Below are positions 22,219 to 36,068 of a stretch of DNA of 64,000 nucleotides, piece by piece; position 1 is the stretch's first letter, and the number at the start of each line of letters is the position of its first letter. The notes under the pieces were generated by a model. That model searched no databases. It saw only the letters and a program-made list of their open reading frames with translations, and had not been told where the DNA came from. Made by a program: the position numbers and the translations under genes. This stretch comes from Combretum micranthum (taxonomy: Eukaryota; Streptophyta; Magnoliopsida; Myrtales; Combretaceae), in the NCBI GenBank assembly GCA_024138025.1, contig JAMXBD010004353.1:1-64000 (forward strand), given 5' to 3'.

Positions 22219-24968
22219 CTACCAAGGAAGAATACCCTAATAAGTACTTCATCACTTAACTAATTTGAACTATGTATCAAAGCTAATAAAAATCGTGATT
22301 CTCGCTATTCGCGGAAGTTCCAACTTAAAACGGCCATAACTTAGTCATTTTAACTCGGAATTTCACAAATTTTATATGGATTTCTATCTAATTCAAAAGA
22401 TCTATCTAATTATAATATTATTTCCAAGTTTTGAAAACATTTAGGTCACGGAACAGAGGGATCAGATCTGATCAGTAACCATTCCCATTTTCGAAAAAGA
22501 GTTTTGTACTTGTTTGAAATGTATCTAGTTGATAATTAAAGTATATATGAAGTATGAATGATTTCCTAACATGAATGACATGTGACGAGTTCAATGTATG
22601 CATAATCTTGATGATTTTTTATAAAGAAAATTTTAGAACTCCTTAATTTTGCAAGACTCCAACAATAACTACTTCTTGAAAATCTAGTTTTCTAACTTTG
22701 ACATCATACTAGTGTTTTGGATTTCATTCTTATGAATTTCTAGTTATATTAATTAAAAGTGAGTCTTCATCACATGTACTACCCAAGACCTTCATTTCTA
22801 CATAAAAATTTTCATTTTACACTTTACAAATATGTCTTCAAATAGGCTTTACTCAAAAATCCGAATTTTAGAAAATCCACTTTTTGAATGATTCCTTTAG
22901 GAAAAACTTATGTAATGCATTAAAATTTAAGGCTTCACTATATCTACTACCTAAAGATTTCATTTTAATACATAAAACATCCATTTTGAGCTTGAACAAT
23001 AGGTGTTTACATAGGCATCATCCAAAGTTACGAATCTTACAAGTTGACTACTAACTCAAATTTTCCATCTTGATTCTACTTCTTGTTTTACACATTAATC
23101 TCATCCAAACTCATTTCAACTTATAAAAATCACTACTTAATGATATCTATTACTTATACCCTATTTTTCACATAAAACATGAGTTTCAAAGTTGATACAA
23201 GGGTTTTTAAAATAGGGCTTTGAAGTCATACGAATTTTCTTTTGAACATTTCTAGCAAAAACCTTTTCTTTTTAAGTTCCTTGCCTTATCTACATAAAGA
23301 TCTACCAAATATCACATTTATATACACAAGAATAAATCTTTGTAAGCATTAATGCATGAAAACACAAAATACCTATATGAACATGAATGTCAAGTATAGT
23401 ACGAGTGTCTAAGTGCTAGATCTACTACTTATAATGCGTGAAAAGGAGTTTAAGAGTATGAACATATATGCCAATCCTGGTTTTCGATTTTCAGTTCGAT
23501 TTTCTTTAATCTGATTACTAAACCCTAACCCATTCAATACGAATCCTCGACTAAGAATTAAAGGAAATTTTGAATTTTTTAAAAATATTTCTTAGTCGTC
23601 ATTCGACTAAAGTCGAGAGAAAAAAATAAACCAAAACCAATGGGTAGGTTGATTTTGGTTTTGCTACTGATTTGCAAAAAAAATTCGTTTTGAAAATGAG
23701 AACCTGAAATTAAATTGAGTTTGGGGGCTAACTTTAAAACCTAAACGGTTACCACTTTAAATTTCCATATTTAAATTGCTTCCTTTTAAACCCTAACTTC
23801 AAATTTTAAACTATTTAGAAAGATCCGACTAACTAAACATATGGTTAATATGCACAAAAATACTAATATAATCAAATTCCATCAATGATCATATATAATC
23901 TAAAAAACTCGAAATATTCAAATTAATCAAATCTTATCAATTCTATCAATATTTATATTTCTAAACTAAACAAATCAAATAAATTCACAAAAATAATTTT
24001 TTTACATATTTTAAGTCGTCGATTTAGGTGCCTACGTACCCGCTAGTTGGGATCAAACCGCACGTAGTTCTTTTAGAAAAATTTATTTTTTTAGAATTTT
24101 TTTGAAATCTTTTCGCTTTAAGTTTATTAGATTTTATTAATTTTATCAAAATTAATTGTTTTCAATATGGATCCTAAATCTATCAATTTTAGGTTTTTTT
24201 ATAAAAAAATGGACTTTTGTATGTGACAAAAATTTTGAACCAGAAATCATAACTACATATCATGCATATCAATTGATCCTACATATCATCAAGAATAAAA
24301 ATATTATAAGGAATATCCATATTTAACAAGCTAATTTTAACAAACCAATCTCATGGCATAATCAAGATTTATATACCATTACATTATGAAGGGCAAGATT
24401 TCAATGTGGTTTCATATATGGTGAAATCATAAAATTCAATGTTATTACAATCAAGGTCATCACTATATTATAATAAGGCGAAATCATGGCATAAAAGGAA
24501 TCTTAATAACTATCATCATACATGATCACACAATTTCAAATGTTGTAAACCTAAAACTCTAAGAAATTCATATATTCCTTATGATTATGGCGTGATTATA
24601 GTTATATTGTCAGTAACAAGATCTTAATGTAATTCTACGAACAAGTACCTAACATGATACATATAAAAAAAATTCAATCTTATCATAAAAACAAGATCAT
24701 TACCATATTAATGCAAAAACATAGAACATTCAAAAACTATATCATGACAAATTAGATCCTAAATTTCAAATTACTATTTTTAGAACAAGTTTATGAGACA
24801 AACATTCATTGACAAGAAATTTTTTTTTTAATTATAATGACTATACTATCATGATTAAAGCTATTACTAATTTTACATATTTTAATTTTTTTAAATAACA
24901 CAAAACATTCATAACATATTTTGATATTACAATTATATACTATTTTTTTTTATTTTTCCTATTTTTTA

Positions 24969-25005
24969 ATATTATTATTATTATCATCATCATCATCATT
25001 ATTAA
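24969..25005. repeat. ATT/ATC trinucleotide microsatellite
   Basis: TTATTATTATTATCATCATC run inside the Ogre-like solo LTR. Confidence 0.85.
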
Positions 25006-25556
25006 ATAAAAAATGGAAACAGAGCAAAAATAACTTACTTGGATGGAATCAATTCACACAAACAGGGAATGGTGGCAAATGGGTCAGCTTTGACTTTGGG
25101 ATCAGCGGGTTGGAGTGACAGACAACAGAGTGAATTGTTATGGGGTGGTCTTCAAATGCCTGCAGTCAATTTTGTGATTATTATCGTGGATGATGACAGA
25201 TTGCAACCTGTGCTGCAGCCAGCTTGCGAGTGGAGTCAGGGTCGGATCACAGCGGGCTCCAGTAGAGAGGAGCTTAGGTCGTCGTTGATTGGAGAAGGCC
25301 CGACAGTCAAGGGATGGTCGGACCGGCACATAGGAGGCGGAAAATCACTTCGGTGACTTCAATTTCTTTGAATAACAACTTCAACTGATGTTTTCGAACA
25401 CCCTAGTAGCCTTGGACAGCGGCAAGGGCGAACGGCGGTTTTCGACAGCAACCAACTTATGTGGATGGAAGTTCTTGACCTCTTAAGTATTCATATGCTA
25501 TTTGATTTTTCTTTTCTTTGTTTTAGTGTCCTCCGTTCATGTTCCTTTTTTCTTTC

Positions 25557-25564
25557 TATTTATA
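25557..25564 (-). promoter_or_regulatory. TATA box of the diverged Ogre-like LTR
   Basis: Minus-strand TATAAATA in CTATAAATAGA, about 575 bp from the LTR start (26139) and upstream of the GC-rich block, the same layout as in the Ogre LTR. Confidence 0.6.
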
Positions 25565-27217
25565 GAGCTAGGGTTTCAAAATGTTTTTTATTCAAATCCG
25601 AAAAAATCGGGCTAAAATGGTTATAATCTTCAATTAAGTGCTTATAGCTGTCATTAACGTTCTAATATTAACAAACAACACACGTTTTTAGCGAAATTTT
25701 CGGATCTTGAGATTTTTTCGGAAACTAGAAAATGAGTTTTTTTCAAATTTCAAGTCCGGATTTGAAATCCTTATTGTTGATCAATATGCCTAAATTATAT
25801 ATCAAAACAAACTACTCCATGCGTAGTTTTAAAATATGTATTTAGTTTGTAAAAAATGGGTCCGAAAATGGGCCAAAAAAGAGCTCGAAAATGTCCCATC
25901 GAGCAGCCGAAGGTTGAAGACGATGAACAGTAACTTTTTTTTTTTGAAATTATAATACCATATAATGTATATATATTACATCCATTATATTTATTTTCTT
26001 TAATTTGATTTATTTTTCTAATTTTCATTCCTAATTTTTAATACTTATAGTTACAAAAAATTTGTTTAATTTAGTTATATGTATACTAAGATTAACAAAT
26101 AATTTGACAAAAAATAAATGTCAAAATAAGGTATCTACAATATATTTTCATGCAAGATCTCTACTTTTATATGCATGAACATGATAATATCTCAACAAAA
26201 GCTCATCAAACACAAGATCTACTCTTGTGATGGCTTGATATTCATGTATTAGCATTTTCTTATCCCTAACACTTGCTCATGGAGATTTAAGATGAAAATA
26301 CACATGAATGATCTTGCCATTGCAAGATTAAGTAGTAAGAAGCTAAAGAATCATCACCTAAAGATGGATTTTTGGTGAAGAAATGAACTTGATGTGTGTT
26401 TGTGTGATGGTGGTGGTGCCACGGCACTAGAGGGAAAAGAAGAGAGAGTGTGATTTTTTTGAACAAAAGAAATGAAATGAAGGAGAGAGAAAGTAAGAGA
26501 TTATTTATATTAAGTGTAATTAGGGTTTGTTTGAATAATAAAAGAAGAAAAATAAATTAGATAGAGGGCAACAAGGGGGGATTTGCGCCTACCATGTGAG
26601 GGGGAGAGAGAGAAAGAATTAAATTTGTTTCAAAAATTGGAATTTATGTAATAAAAGTGTTAAATGTAATAATTTAGTAAGAAACAAAAATTTCTTGGAA
26701 AAGAAAATATAATGAGTAGTTGTAAGGATGTAAGACTAGGGTATGGGTTGTGTGTGTTGTAGGTTGTACTTGTGAATAGTGATAAATAGTAGACAAGACA
26801 TCTACTTTACCGGTAGTAAGGAAAATACGGGAAAACGCTATAACTATTATTTTTATAGCCCAAAAAATTATGAAACTTATATTTTTGAAATCCTTATAAA
26901 ATTTTGGTTCAAAAAAGTATTTCGGAATATTTTTCTGAGTTTCTAGGTCCGGGACTCGTTTTTTCGTAATAGGGCTCGGGGAGGCCCGGAATAGAAAATT
27001 CTTCGAAATCAAAACTTTCCATGGCTTGAAATATACTTCAAAACAATATTTCACATTAATTATTTTATAAAAATTCTTTTGATATGAAACCGAAGGAAAG
27101 CCGGATCTAGGGTTTCAAAGTTTCTCTCACAAGGCTTGAACTAATCTGGTTTAGGGTGTCGCTTTTTGGTTTCCGAAGTTTACTTGATTACTAGAAAAAG
27201 AACCAGGGTTTACATTG

Positions 27218-30200
27218 TGTAAGCCCTGGAAAATTTCAGTAAATAATTCTAAAATGAACTTCGAAAATAAACCCTAAAAATCACTCCAAATTAAAACCGA
27301 ACTTCGACTAGTCCCAAATCACGAACAAATCCAAAAATTTCTTAATCTTGAAAAAATGAGATCCGTAAAAAAAATAAATAAATAAAAACTCAACAGTCTT
27401 CAAAACCACTACGCACGAAAAATTCTATACGTAACTCTGACTTATAAAATCGGGTAATAAAGAGCCCAAAAATAAATTATTGAAAAGTAAATAATGATTA
27501 ACCTTCGAAAATAAAACCCAATTCAATAATTCCAAAAACGTTAAGAGATATTAACTACTTACAAAAATAAAATTAAAATAAATTTCTCAAATTAAATATG
27601 TTGTATAAACATAAAATATCAGTTTCCAAATTGGCAAAGATCTAAACCAGAAAATCACCTAGAAACCCTAAGTGGAATACAGTAGTTTAAGTCCAGCAAT
27701 CTCGCGTCTTTAACCCTAGAGGCCGAGGTGTAGTTTAAGTGTGTAGAATAGCTCGTAGTAATTTAAGTTCGCTTAAAAATATCAAATTGGTAAAGTTTTG
27801 ACCTATTTCGAACCCGTTCGAATACAGACTTTGAAAAACATTTTCCGAGGCTCGTGATATAAAAAATATACCCTTAATACTGTTAGACTCATATTTTTAT
27901 AAGGATTTCTAAAATCAGTTTTATAATTTTTCGATAACTAGAATTATCTGATTTTGGCAATTATATTCGTATTTCATTACTACCGGTGATTAATTAGTCT
28001 TTTGGTACTATTCACTACCATTCATTATACAATTTTATTATTCTTATAAACCCTTATATTTTTAGATAAATATTTTATATATATAGAAAATTTTATTTTT
28101 CCAAAATTTAGTTTGATTCGGGTTTTTACGGGATCAGTTTCTGTTTAAGACCCGATACTAAAAATAAAATAAATTAATTTAATAATTGGTAAATATTTGA
28201 AAAATATCTTTATTTTCATAAAATAATTTTTTTGAATTTTTCGGGTTATAAAAATATCATTTATAGCTCATATTCGGGTATTTTGATCATACCCGTTAAC
28301 TTATTTGATAATTCACCAAAATAAATTAATTAATTATGTTATTCTAATTATGAAAAATCTGCTACAAATATTTGGAATACCTTTTCTGTATTTTTATTAT
28401 TTTTATTTTATTTTATTAAGAAAGTACTCTTACAACATATACTTTTAAGTACACCTTTCACATATCACTTTTTTTTTACTTCAATCTTTTTACACTTCAT
28501 TATATCACTTTATGGCAAATTTTGACTCCTCTTTGCTTCCCTTTTGTCTCTTGAAATACCACAAAATTAATTAAAATAACCCTTTTTCAAATCTTTCTTC
28601 AAGAAGCTACACATATCATTAATTACATTACAATTCCAAGTCAAAAACAAACCAAATTCCCCCCTCTCTCTCCTTGGTCTTTCACGTGCAGCACCTCCTA
28701 ATTTTCTGCCCTTGTTTTATTTTTTTTCTTTCAATTAATACACTCCTCTCTCTCCATTTAATGCCTCTCATTTACATTCTTTCATTCATTTGAAACCATA
28801 CACCATTTACTCTCTCTTTTCCTCTCTTTTTTTTCCTCTCTTTCTTTCTTCTTTTGTTCTTGTTCTTGTAAGAACACAAGCTACCCCCATCTAAAAAAAT
28901 CACTTCCACACTCCATTCTTGAAGATTCTCTAAGTATACCTTCTTCTCAAGCTTCTATAGATGATATAGGTAAGGTATAGTGAGAGCTTCATGCATCAAA
29001 TGACCTTCCATAAGCTTAAAAAGCTAAGGATGATGATGCCAAAATGAAACATTCCTCTTCTCCATGATTATTTTCTTGTATCATTATTATCTTTTTGGTA
29101 AAAGTAGTTATATTTTGTAGATCTAATTTTTTCTTATAGCTTTGATTTTGTTTATGCTTTAGATCTTGTTATATGAGTTATTATTTTGTTATTGCTAATG
29201 ATTTATGCATATATTCATCATTCACATAACTATCTTAGTGTTTATGCATTTATAACTAGTATAGTAAACTAGATCTAGTGTTTTAGGTTCATAAATGCCT
29301 TAGACTTTTGATTTATTTTCTTAAATAACTTCTAATAGTTTCATGATAGTAGAAAAGTTTTAGAAAGTTCAAGATCTGTTTTAGTTTCAACAAAAATCAT
29401 TTTTGAAAATTCGGATAAAAAGGGAACCATATTTAGAAAAGCTATTTTTCAACTTCAAAATATGTATTTTTCATTTAAAATGAAGGGCTTAAGAAATAGA
29501 TATCATAAATGAATAATTTTTAGGAGTAAAGTTTAGATCTATGAGTTTATAATTTACTACCATGCATTTCTTTTATATTCATATTCATATTATGTGTAGA
29601 TCTTATATTTGAACTTGAATAAAAATAGTAAAATTCGTATCTTGACAAAACCTATATTTAAAAACCATTTTCCAAGTCTCAAAATGGAAGTTTTAGTTGA
29701 GAAAATGAAGGTTTAGTGGATGTATATCATCAAGACTTCTTTTTATAATAATCAAATGTGATTTTCAAAAGTTATTTTCAAAATAAAAAACTTATTTTCG
29801 GATTTAGGCCAAGGCCTAGTTTAAAAACATGTTTTCCAACTCAAAAACGAAGATTTTATTCAAGAAATGGAAGGCTCTCAAGATAGGATATGTAAAGGAT
29901 GATTTTTCATAAGTTTAGATGGATTTTATCAAAAGATATGTCCAAAAATAAATTTGGTAAATTCGGATCTCAACTAAGACCAATTTTGAAAACCCATTTT
30001 TCAACACCAAAATGAAAGTTTTGTTTAGAAAATAGAAGGCTTATGGAATAGGTATCAATAGGAGATGTTTTTGATAAGTAAATGGTAGATCTATTAGTAG
30101 AGATTCTCAAAAATAGGAAGAGATTATAAATATGAAATTTGAGTTTGATCCAAATTTTGTGAATTCGGATGGTTTCAAAACCATGCCTTAAAGACCCATT

Positions 30201-32264
30201 TATCAACTCCAAAACTTATGTTTTATGTGAAAAATGAAGAGTTTATGTCATAGGTATCATCAAGTAATGATCTTTATAAATTAAGAAGAGATTTTCTAAG
30301 AAAAACATGTAGAAAGAGGAGTAGAAATAAAATAGGAAAATTTGAGTTGTTTTCATTTTAAGAAATTCGTAATAATGGAGTAATGGTATGAAAACCTATA
30401 TTTTTCAAACTCAAATTAGAAGTTTTATTAAAGAAATGAAGTCCTTAGTGGCTAGGCATTGTTGAGCTTTAATTTTCTAAGTATCAAATGATTTTTACTT
30501 AAAGGAATCACTTCAAAAACAATTTTTTTTACAAAATTCGGATTTTGGGATGAACCAATTTTAAAAACATGTTTACAAAGTGTAAAATGGGAGTTTTTAT
30601 TGAAAAAAAAAGGCCTTGTGGAATATACATAATGAAGGCTTAATTTTAACAAGAATAAATAGATTTTATTAAGGAATTTTTCTAAAAACAAGTAGGAATT
30701 GTCAAGAATACAAAACTAGCATTTCGAAGTTAATTTTTTATAAATTCTTATAAAGAAAAAGTTTTCTAAAAATTCCTTTTGTTCAATACCATCATGAACA
30801 TGTGTATATATATATATATATATCTCATGACATATCATTTATGGTAGTAACTTGTTTATATTGCATGTATACTTGCTTTGGATAGTAGAAATATTACAAA
30901 CATTCACAAAACTACTTTTCGGAATTGAATTTCGCTACTGATCAGAACTGATCGGACCTTTTCACGGCTTCCAAGTTTTCAAAACTTAAATATAATATTA
31001 GAATTAGATAGATCTTTCGAAGTAGAAAGAAATAGATATATAATTTACTAAATTCTGAGATAAAATGACCAAGTTATGACCGTTTCAAGTTGGAATTCTC
31101 GCGTAGGACGAGAATTATGAATTTGATAATTTGTATAAGATAGTTTGAATTAGTTTGAGTTGAAATACTTATTAGAGTATTTCTTCCTTTTTAGATGACC
31201 CCGAAATTGACGATTCTCTACCACCGGATTACTTTTACTAAGAGACCGGTGATCCAATGGCCGAGTGAGTTTTCCTCTTATTTTGTTACCTTACTTGTGC
31301 TTGTGCTAGTTGCATTAGAATTAGGAAAAGATAAAATTGAAATGAATTGTGATATAATCTTGGTTGAACAAATGACAAGTATATCGAGGCGGGACTTATT
31401 GTAAGATCATTGTATGAGTTAGTATAGACTTGAATTGTTTGAAATTCTCTTTGATCGCTCTTAACCTATATAATTAACATGCCACGATTATATGAATAAA
31501 TTGTACATGCATATCACATATTGAGTCACATTGCATAGTGGATGGCGAGTGGGCCAATGTTAACATTAAGGATGCGAAATCGCTTAAGTTAACGGTAGTA
31601 GTGTAGGCACTTGAATCAACTACATAAAACAACAAGAGAAAGAGATTGGGATTATGGTTGCATGACTTATGGACCACCCCACTCAAGATTAGAATTATGG
31701 TTGCATGTCTTATGGACCATCCTGACCCCGAATGGAGGGCGTAAATCCATTCACATATGGCTGTTGGAAAGTCATATGCTTATCTACTCATGTGTTTGTT
31801 CATGCATAGCAATGGATGAATTATAACTTGCTTGTTATGGTATGAAATTAAGGGAGATCTCACTAAGCTAATGTAGCTTATACCCTAATAGATGTTTGAA
31901 TAAACAGGTTGATGGGAGAATGTTACCTGGGGACCGAGATGGTTGGAGCCAAATATAACTTCGGGATTTCGGCAGGAAGCAAAAACGCTTGAAGATATTA
32001 GCTGGGTGTTATGAATTGTCTTGTAATAGTTTGTGTAGTGAAATCTGTGGATGAATTGTATATGAAGTATAGTGAATTGTATTTCCTTTACATTGTTACT
32101 CAAGTTGTATCAATATATAATGTATCTCTCTAATGTGTCTCCTCTATGTGTTAGACGCCTTATACATAGTATGGAAGCCTTCGCATGACTGAGGCGGTCA
32201 TTCCTAGGCTTTAATATTGTGTACGGCGGACTGCCACGTTTAGGATACCCTTCGGGGCGTGACA
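27218..32264 (+). mobile_element. W: long solo LTR inserted in G pol
   Basis: 5047 bp from TGTAAGCCCTGG to GGGGCGTGACA. Its duplication is CATTG (27213-27217) on the left and TATTG (32265-32269) on the right; the matching pol sequence is CATTG, so the right copy has one transition. No terminal copy pair or internal coding region is present, so it reads as a solo LTR. It has an AG|GTAAGG donor at 28980, an acceptor at 31193-31194, a mini-exon, and the CATATG pair (31754, 31773) shared with X. Its 5' end resembles Z in the segment around 27630-27760. Confidence 0.85.
31195..31264 (+). other. LTR mini-exon in W encoding acidic Tyr-rich peptide end
   Basis: Acceptor TTTTTAG (ends 31194), then in phase 2 DPEIDDSLPPDYFY and TAA (31239-31241), a 15-base spacer, ATG (31257-31259), and GTGAGT (31265-31270). 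Compared with X2, eight codons differ and seven are synonymous. The alternative frame from the ATG at 31195 is not conserved. Whether a donor such as 28980 splices to this acceptor needs RNA data. Confidence 0.65.
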
Positions 32265-33597
32265 TATTGTGCACTCCTTCTAGACTCGGTGGCAGTAATA
32301 GTATGTATGCCATATCTCTAATCCACTCCAAAATCTCAAATGGTCCAACATATTTGGTGTTCAGCTTTGTTCTCATACTAAATCTGACAACACCCTTCTT
32401 CGGTGATATCTTAAGCAACACGTGCTCCCCTACTTGAAATTCCAGTGGTCTCCTTCTTTTATCTACATAACTTTTTTGTCGACTATGTAGCTGGTAACTT
32501 TTGTTTGATCACTTTAACCTTGTCCACCGCATCTCAAACCAATTCAGGTCTTAAAATCTATCTCTCACCTACTTTTTCCTAATGAATCGGTGATTGACAC
32601 TTTCTTCCATATAAGGCTTCATATGGTGTCATCCCTATTGACTATTGATAACTATTGTTGGAGGCAAATTCCACCAATGGTAGATGTTCATCCCAACTTT
32701 CATCATAGTCTAAGACACAAGCTCTAAGCATGTCCTCAAGAATCTGGATAGTACGTTCAGACTGCCCGTCTATTTGTGGGTGATAAGTAGTACTGAAGAC
32801 TACTTTAGTACCTAAAGCTTTATGTAAACTTTTCCAGAATCTTCCTACAAATCTGGTGTCTCGGTCAAACATAATGGTCATAGAAACTCCATGTAGTCTC
32901 ACGATCTCTTTGATATACAGTTGTGCCAACTGATCCAGTCGGTATCCAGTCCTAATTGGTATAAAATAGGCTACTTTAGTCAGTTTGTCGACAATCACCC
33001 ATACCGAATCAAACTTTCCTTTAGTTCTGGGTAACACCATGACAAAGTTCATATTGATGTGTTCCCACTTCCACTAGGGTATAGGCAAAGGTCTCAACTC
33101 ACCACCTGGTCTTCTATGTTCTATGTTTATCATCTAGCAAGTGTGACACTTTGATACATATTCAGCGATCTCCTTCTTCATATTATTCCACTAATATAAC
33201 TTCTTTAAGTCTTGATACATTTTATTCCCTCCAAGATGGATGGAATAACTTGAGTAGTGTGCTTCCTTTAATAACTCTCTTTTAAGTTCTCCTTGTTCAG
33301 GCACGTACAATCTCCCTTTGTATCTCATGATACCCTCTTCATCAACATAAAATTTCGAGGCTCTGCCAATTTCTAATCTTCTCTTGATATCCAGTATACT
33401 CGGATCATCCACTTGACCTAATTTGATTCTATCAACCAGAGTAGGTTGTATTTGTCACTTGTCAATCTCGCCCCCAACTTCCTGGTTACTATTTCCAAAT
33501 CCAACTTCCTCATGTCATCCAACATATGTCGTTCAGTGGTGATTAAGATAGCTAAATTCCCGTTCCTCTTCCTGCTCAAAGCATTAGCTACCACATT
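32265..33597 (-). pseudogene. G pol: RNase H end, integrase zinc finger, core and GPY/F module
   Basis: Reading left from 33592: NVVANALSRK (end of RNase H), an integrase zinc-binding region (33412-33191; several stops follow it), the integrase core (33052-32642) and the C-terminal GPF segment (32421-32270, VGPFEILEWI, LPPSLEGVHN). Integrase would insert element cDNA into chromatin. Core acidic residues are visible: D in DSVWVIVDKLTK, D in FDRDTRF, E in GQSERTIQ. Frameshifts and stops separate the parts, and the frame breaks at HN where W was inserted. Clearly a pseudogene. Confidence 0.88.
33593..33597. other. Target duplication ACATT, left copy, of X2
   Basis: ACATT immediately before the TGTAAACCCCG terminus of X2, matched by ACATT at 46381-46385. 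Both copies lie in the RNase H codons for the ANV motif of G. Confidence 0.9.
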
Positions 33598-36068
33598 TGT
33601 AAACCCCGATTTTCCAAGTAACCAAGTAGACTTCGGGAACCGGAAATCAAAACCCTAAAACAGATTAGCTTAAGCTTGGGAGAGAAACCTAAGAAACCTG
33701 GATCCAACTTTCCTTCAATTTTAAACTAAGGAAATTTTGTAAAATAATTTAATATGGAATATCGTTCTAAAGAATATTTCAAACCATAAAAGATCTGATT
33801 TCGAAAAATTTTCTATTCCGGGCCTTCCCGAGATTCATTATGGAAAGGTAGGCCCTGGGACTCGAAATTCAAAACAAAATCTGGAATACTCTTTAGAACT
33901 GAAATTTAATAAGGGTTTCAAAAATATAAATTTTATAATTTTTCGATTTATGAAAAATACAAATATAGCCTTTTCTCGTATTTTCTTTACTACCGGTAAA
34001 TTAATTGTCTTGATTACTATTCACTACTATTCACAAGTACAACCTACCTAGATTTTTCGATAATTTAAACAAACCCTAAGAACTGGAAGTCAAAACGAAA
34101 TCCTAAAGTTAACCTAGTTCCATGTTTAGTCTAGTGAATCTAGATCCGGCAATCCCGTGTTCTTAAACCCTAGAAAACGAAATTAAGAAAATTATGGAAT
34201 GTGGTTCGTAATAATATAGGAAAGCTTAAAAATATCAGATTCATAATTTTCAAGTGTCCTTTAGATCCAAACGGGATCAGTTTTCAAAAACAGTGCCTCG
34301 GTGCACCGGATAGTGAAAATATTCCGACCACACCAATAGATTAATAAAATATAAGGTTTTCAAAAATATCAGTTTTAGAATTTTTCGGTAACTAAAAATA
34401 TCAAATATAGCTTATTTACGTGTATTTTCTTTACTACCGGTATTTTAATTGTCTAGTCTACTATTCATTACTATTCACCTATCTCTACTATTCTTACACT
34501 CTACCATACCTATACCTTACAATTTACCTTCCCATAAAACTTTAATCACATCACACTTTACATATTACTTCTTTTATTACAAAACAAACAAAATAAATTA
34601 ATTTCCCCCCTCTACAATGCTAGAACCGGCGCTCCTCTCTCTCTCTTCCATCAAATTATCTTTCTTTTTCAATTTATTTAATTACATTTAATTTCTACTC
34701 CAAAAATCTATAAATACCCCCTTCGTCCTTCATTCTTTCACATAACACAATTCATACTAAAACTCTCCCAAAATCATTCCATAAAATCCCTCTCTCAAAA
34801 ATCTCTCTCAAGTTCTCTCTTTTCTCTATAAAACCCATTCCCACATATTACTACAAACCATTCCATTTTTCTTCAACAAACCCTTAACCTTAGGTAAAAG
34901 TTTATTTCACATATTGATACAACTTAACATGAATTTAGTGTATGTTTCTTAGACTTATGAGAGTTAAAGAAGCAACAATTTATTCATGTTTCGTTTTTAT
35001 TCATGCTTCTATTCTTTTTTTTTTTTATGTTATTATTATGTTGTTATTGTTATTGTTATTATTATATGCTTCTAATCTAACTTATATAAAGTATTATGTA
35101 TATTATGTATATATATTTATTTAGAGCATATAAGCTCATTTGTTATTTATTTACTTTCAAGTTATGCAATTTATTTATTTCATGTTATTATTAAGACTAG
35201 TCTTTCTAGTCTTAGATTTGTCCATATCAAGTCAAAACAATTTGCTTTCTTTTCTTTTGGGACTAGTCTATTCTTAGTCCAGGGATACCTTGATGAAGCT
35301 AAGTTTCCCAATACTTAACTTTACTTTTATGCTCTTATATAATTTATCTTATTATATTGTTTTTATTATATTTCTCATAGTTACATATTCTCATTCATGC
35401 ATGAACATGTTGTTATTGTCTCAACCATAATGAAAATGAGTTTTCTTAAGTAATAAAAATAAGAACTCTCTTTAGAAATAAATTTTTGTCACATAAGGAA
35501 TAATTTTTCCATAAGAACTTAAAGTTTTATCTTAACAAATATTTTCTAAGATTAGATAAGTTTAAATCAAGTTTTAGTAATAACACTATATGTGATTTTA
35601 TAAAAAAATACATAAAGTAAAGTTATTACAAACTCTCTTTTCAAACCAATAAAATAAGAAAGTTTCTTTAAACTTAATTCCTTGTTTAAACAAAAGTTTT
35701 TCTAAATTCCTTTATCAAAGTTTTCTACCAACACTCTAAAATACTAAGTCTAGATAAGTTTTCCAAAATTAACTTATAAGATCATTGATATTATTCTTTT
35801 AAAGTGGAACTAATTTTAGGAAAAATTTTAGAACATATACCCATGAAATATTTAGAAAAACTATGTTTTCCAAATAATTAGAAATAAAGTTGTAGAAATT
35901 TAAAAAGATTAAAATTACTTTTGAAAATTTAAGAAATGGAGTTAAAAGAAAGAGATGCTCACAAAACTAATTTCTTTCAAAGTCTAAGCTTTTCTCATTT
36001 TTTAAGATATTTTGTTTTACAAAATCATTGTTGAGACAACACCACTAAATTCATGCATATAGTTTGAC

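Larger units (their letters stand above)
23469..26139 (-). mobile_element. Solo LTR of a second, diverged Ogre-like family
   Basis: 2671 bp, flanked by perfect ATATA duplications (23464-23468 and 26140-26144). On the minus strand it starts TGTAGATACC and ends CAGGATTGGCA. Its 3' part shares blocks with the Ogre LTR (for example AATCCTCGACTA at 23541), and both have a TATA box before a GC-rich segment (here TATTTATA at 25557-25564 and GC-rich 25040-25440). It is too diverged to be the same family. Small frames at 25039-25356 fall in the GC-rich segment. It sits inside X3. Confidence 0.88.
21107..27214 (-). mobile_element. X3: solo LTR of family X (with nested Ogre-like LTR)
   Basis: On the minus strand it begins TGTAAACCCTGG (27214) and ends GGCCGTGACA (21107). 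Flanks are TTATG (21102-21106) and TTGTG (27215-27219), a 5-bp duplication with one transition. Excluding the nested LTR at 23469-26139 and its duplicated ATATA, about 3.43 kb remain, matching X2. It contains a mini-exon (22150-22218), 33-bp repeats, paired CATATG palindromes (21629, 21648), and no gene. The right duplication overlaps the first two bases of W, so X3 entered after W. Confidence 0.88.

Noticed and set aside
25039..25356. Possible GC-rich host gene
   Set aside because: The block lies inside a TSD-flanked Ogre-like solo LTR, downstream of its TATA box, like the GC-rich block of other Ogre LTRs. No domain was recognised.
32110..32268. C-terminal extension of the integrase frame after VHN
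   Set aside because: These codons are the reverse strand of the W LTR end, not pol.
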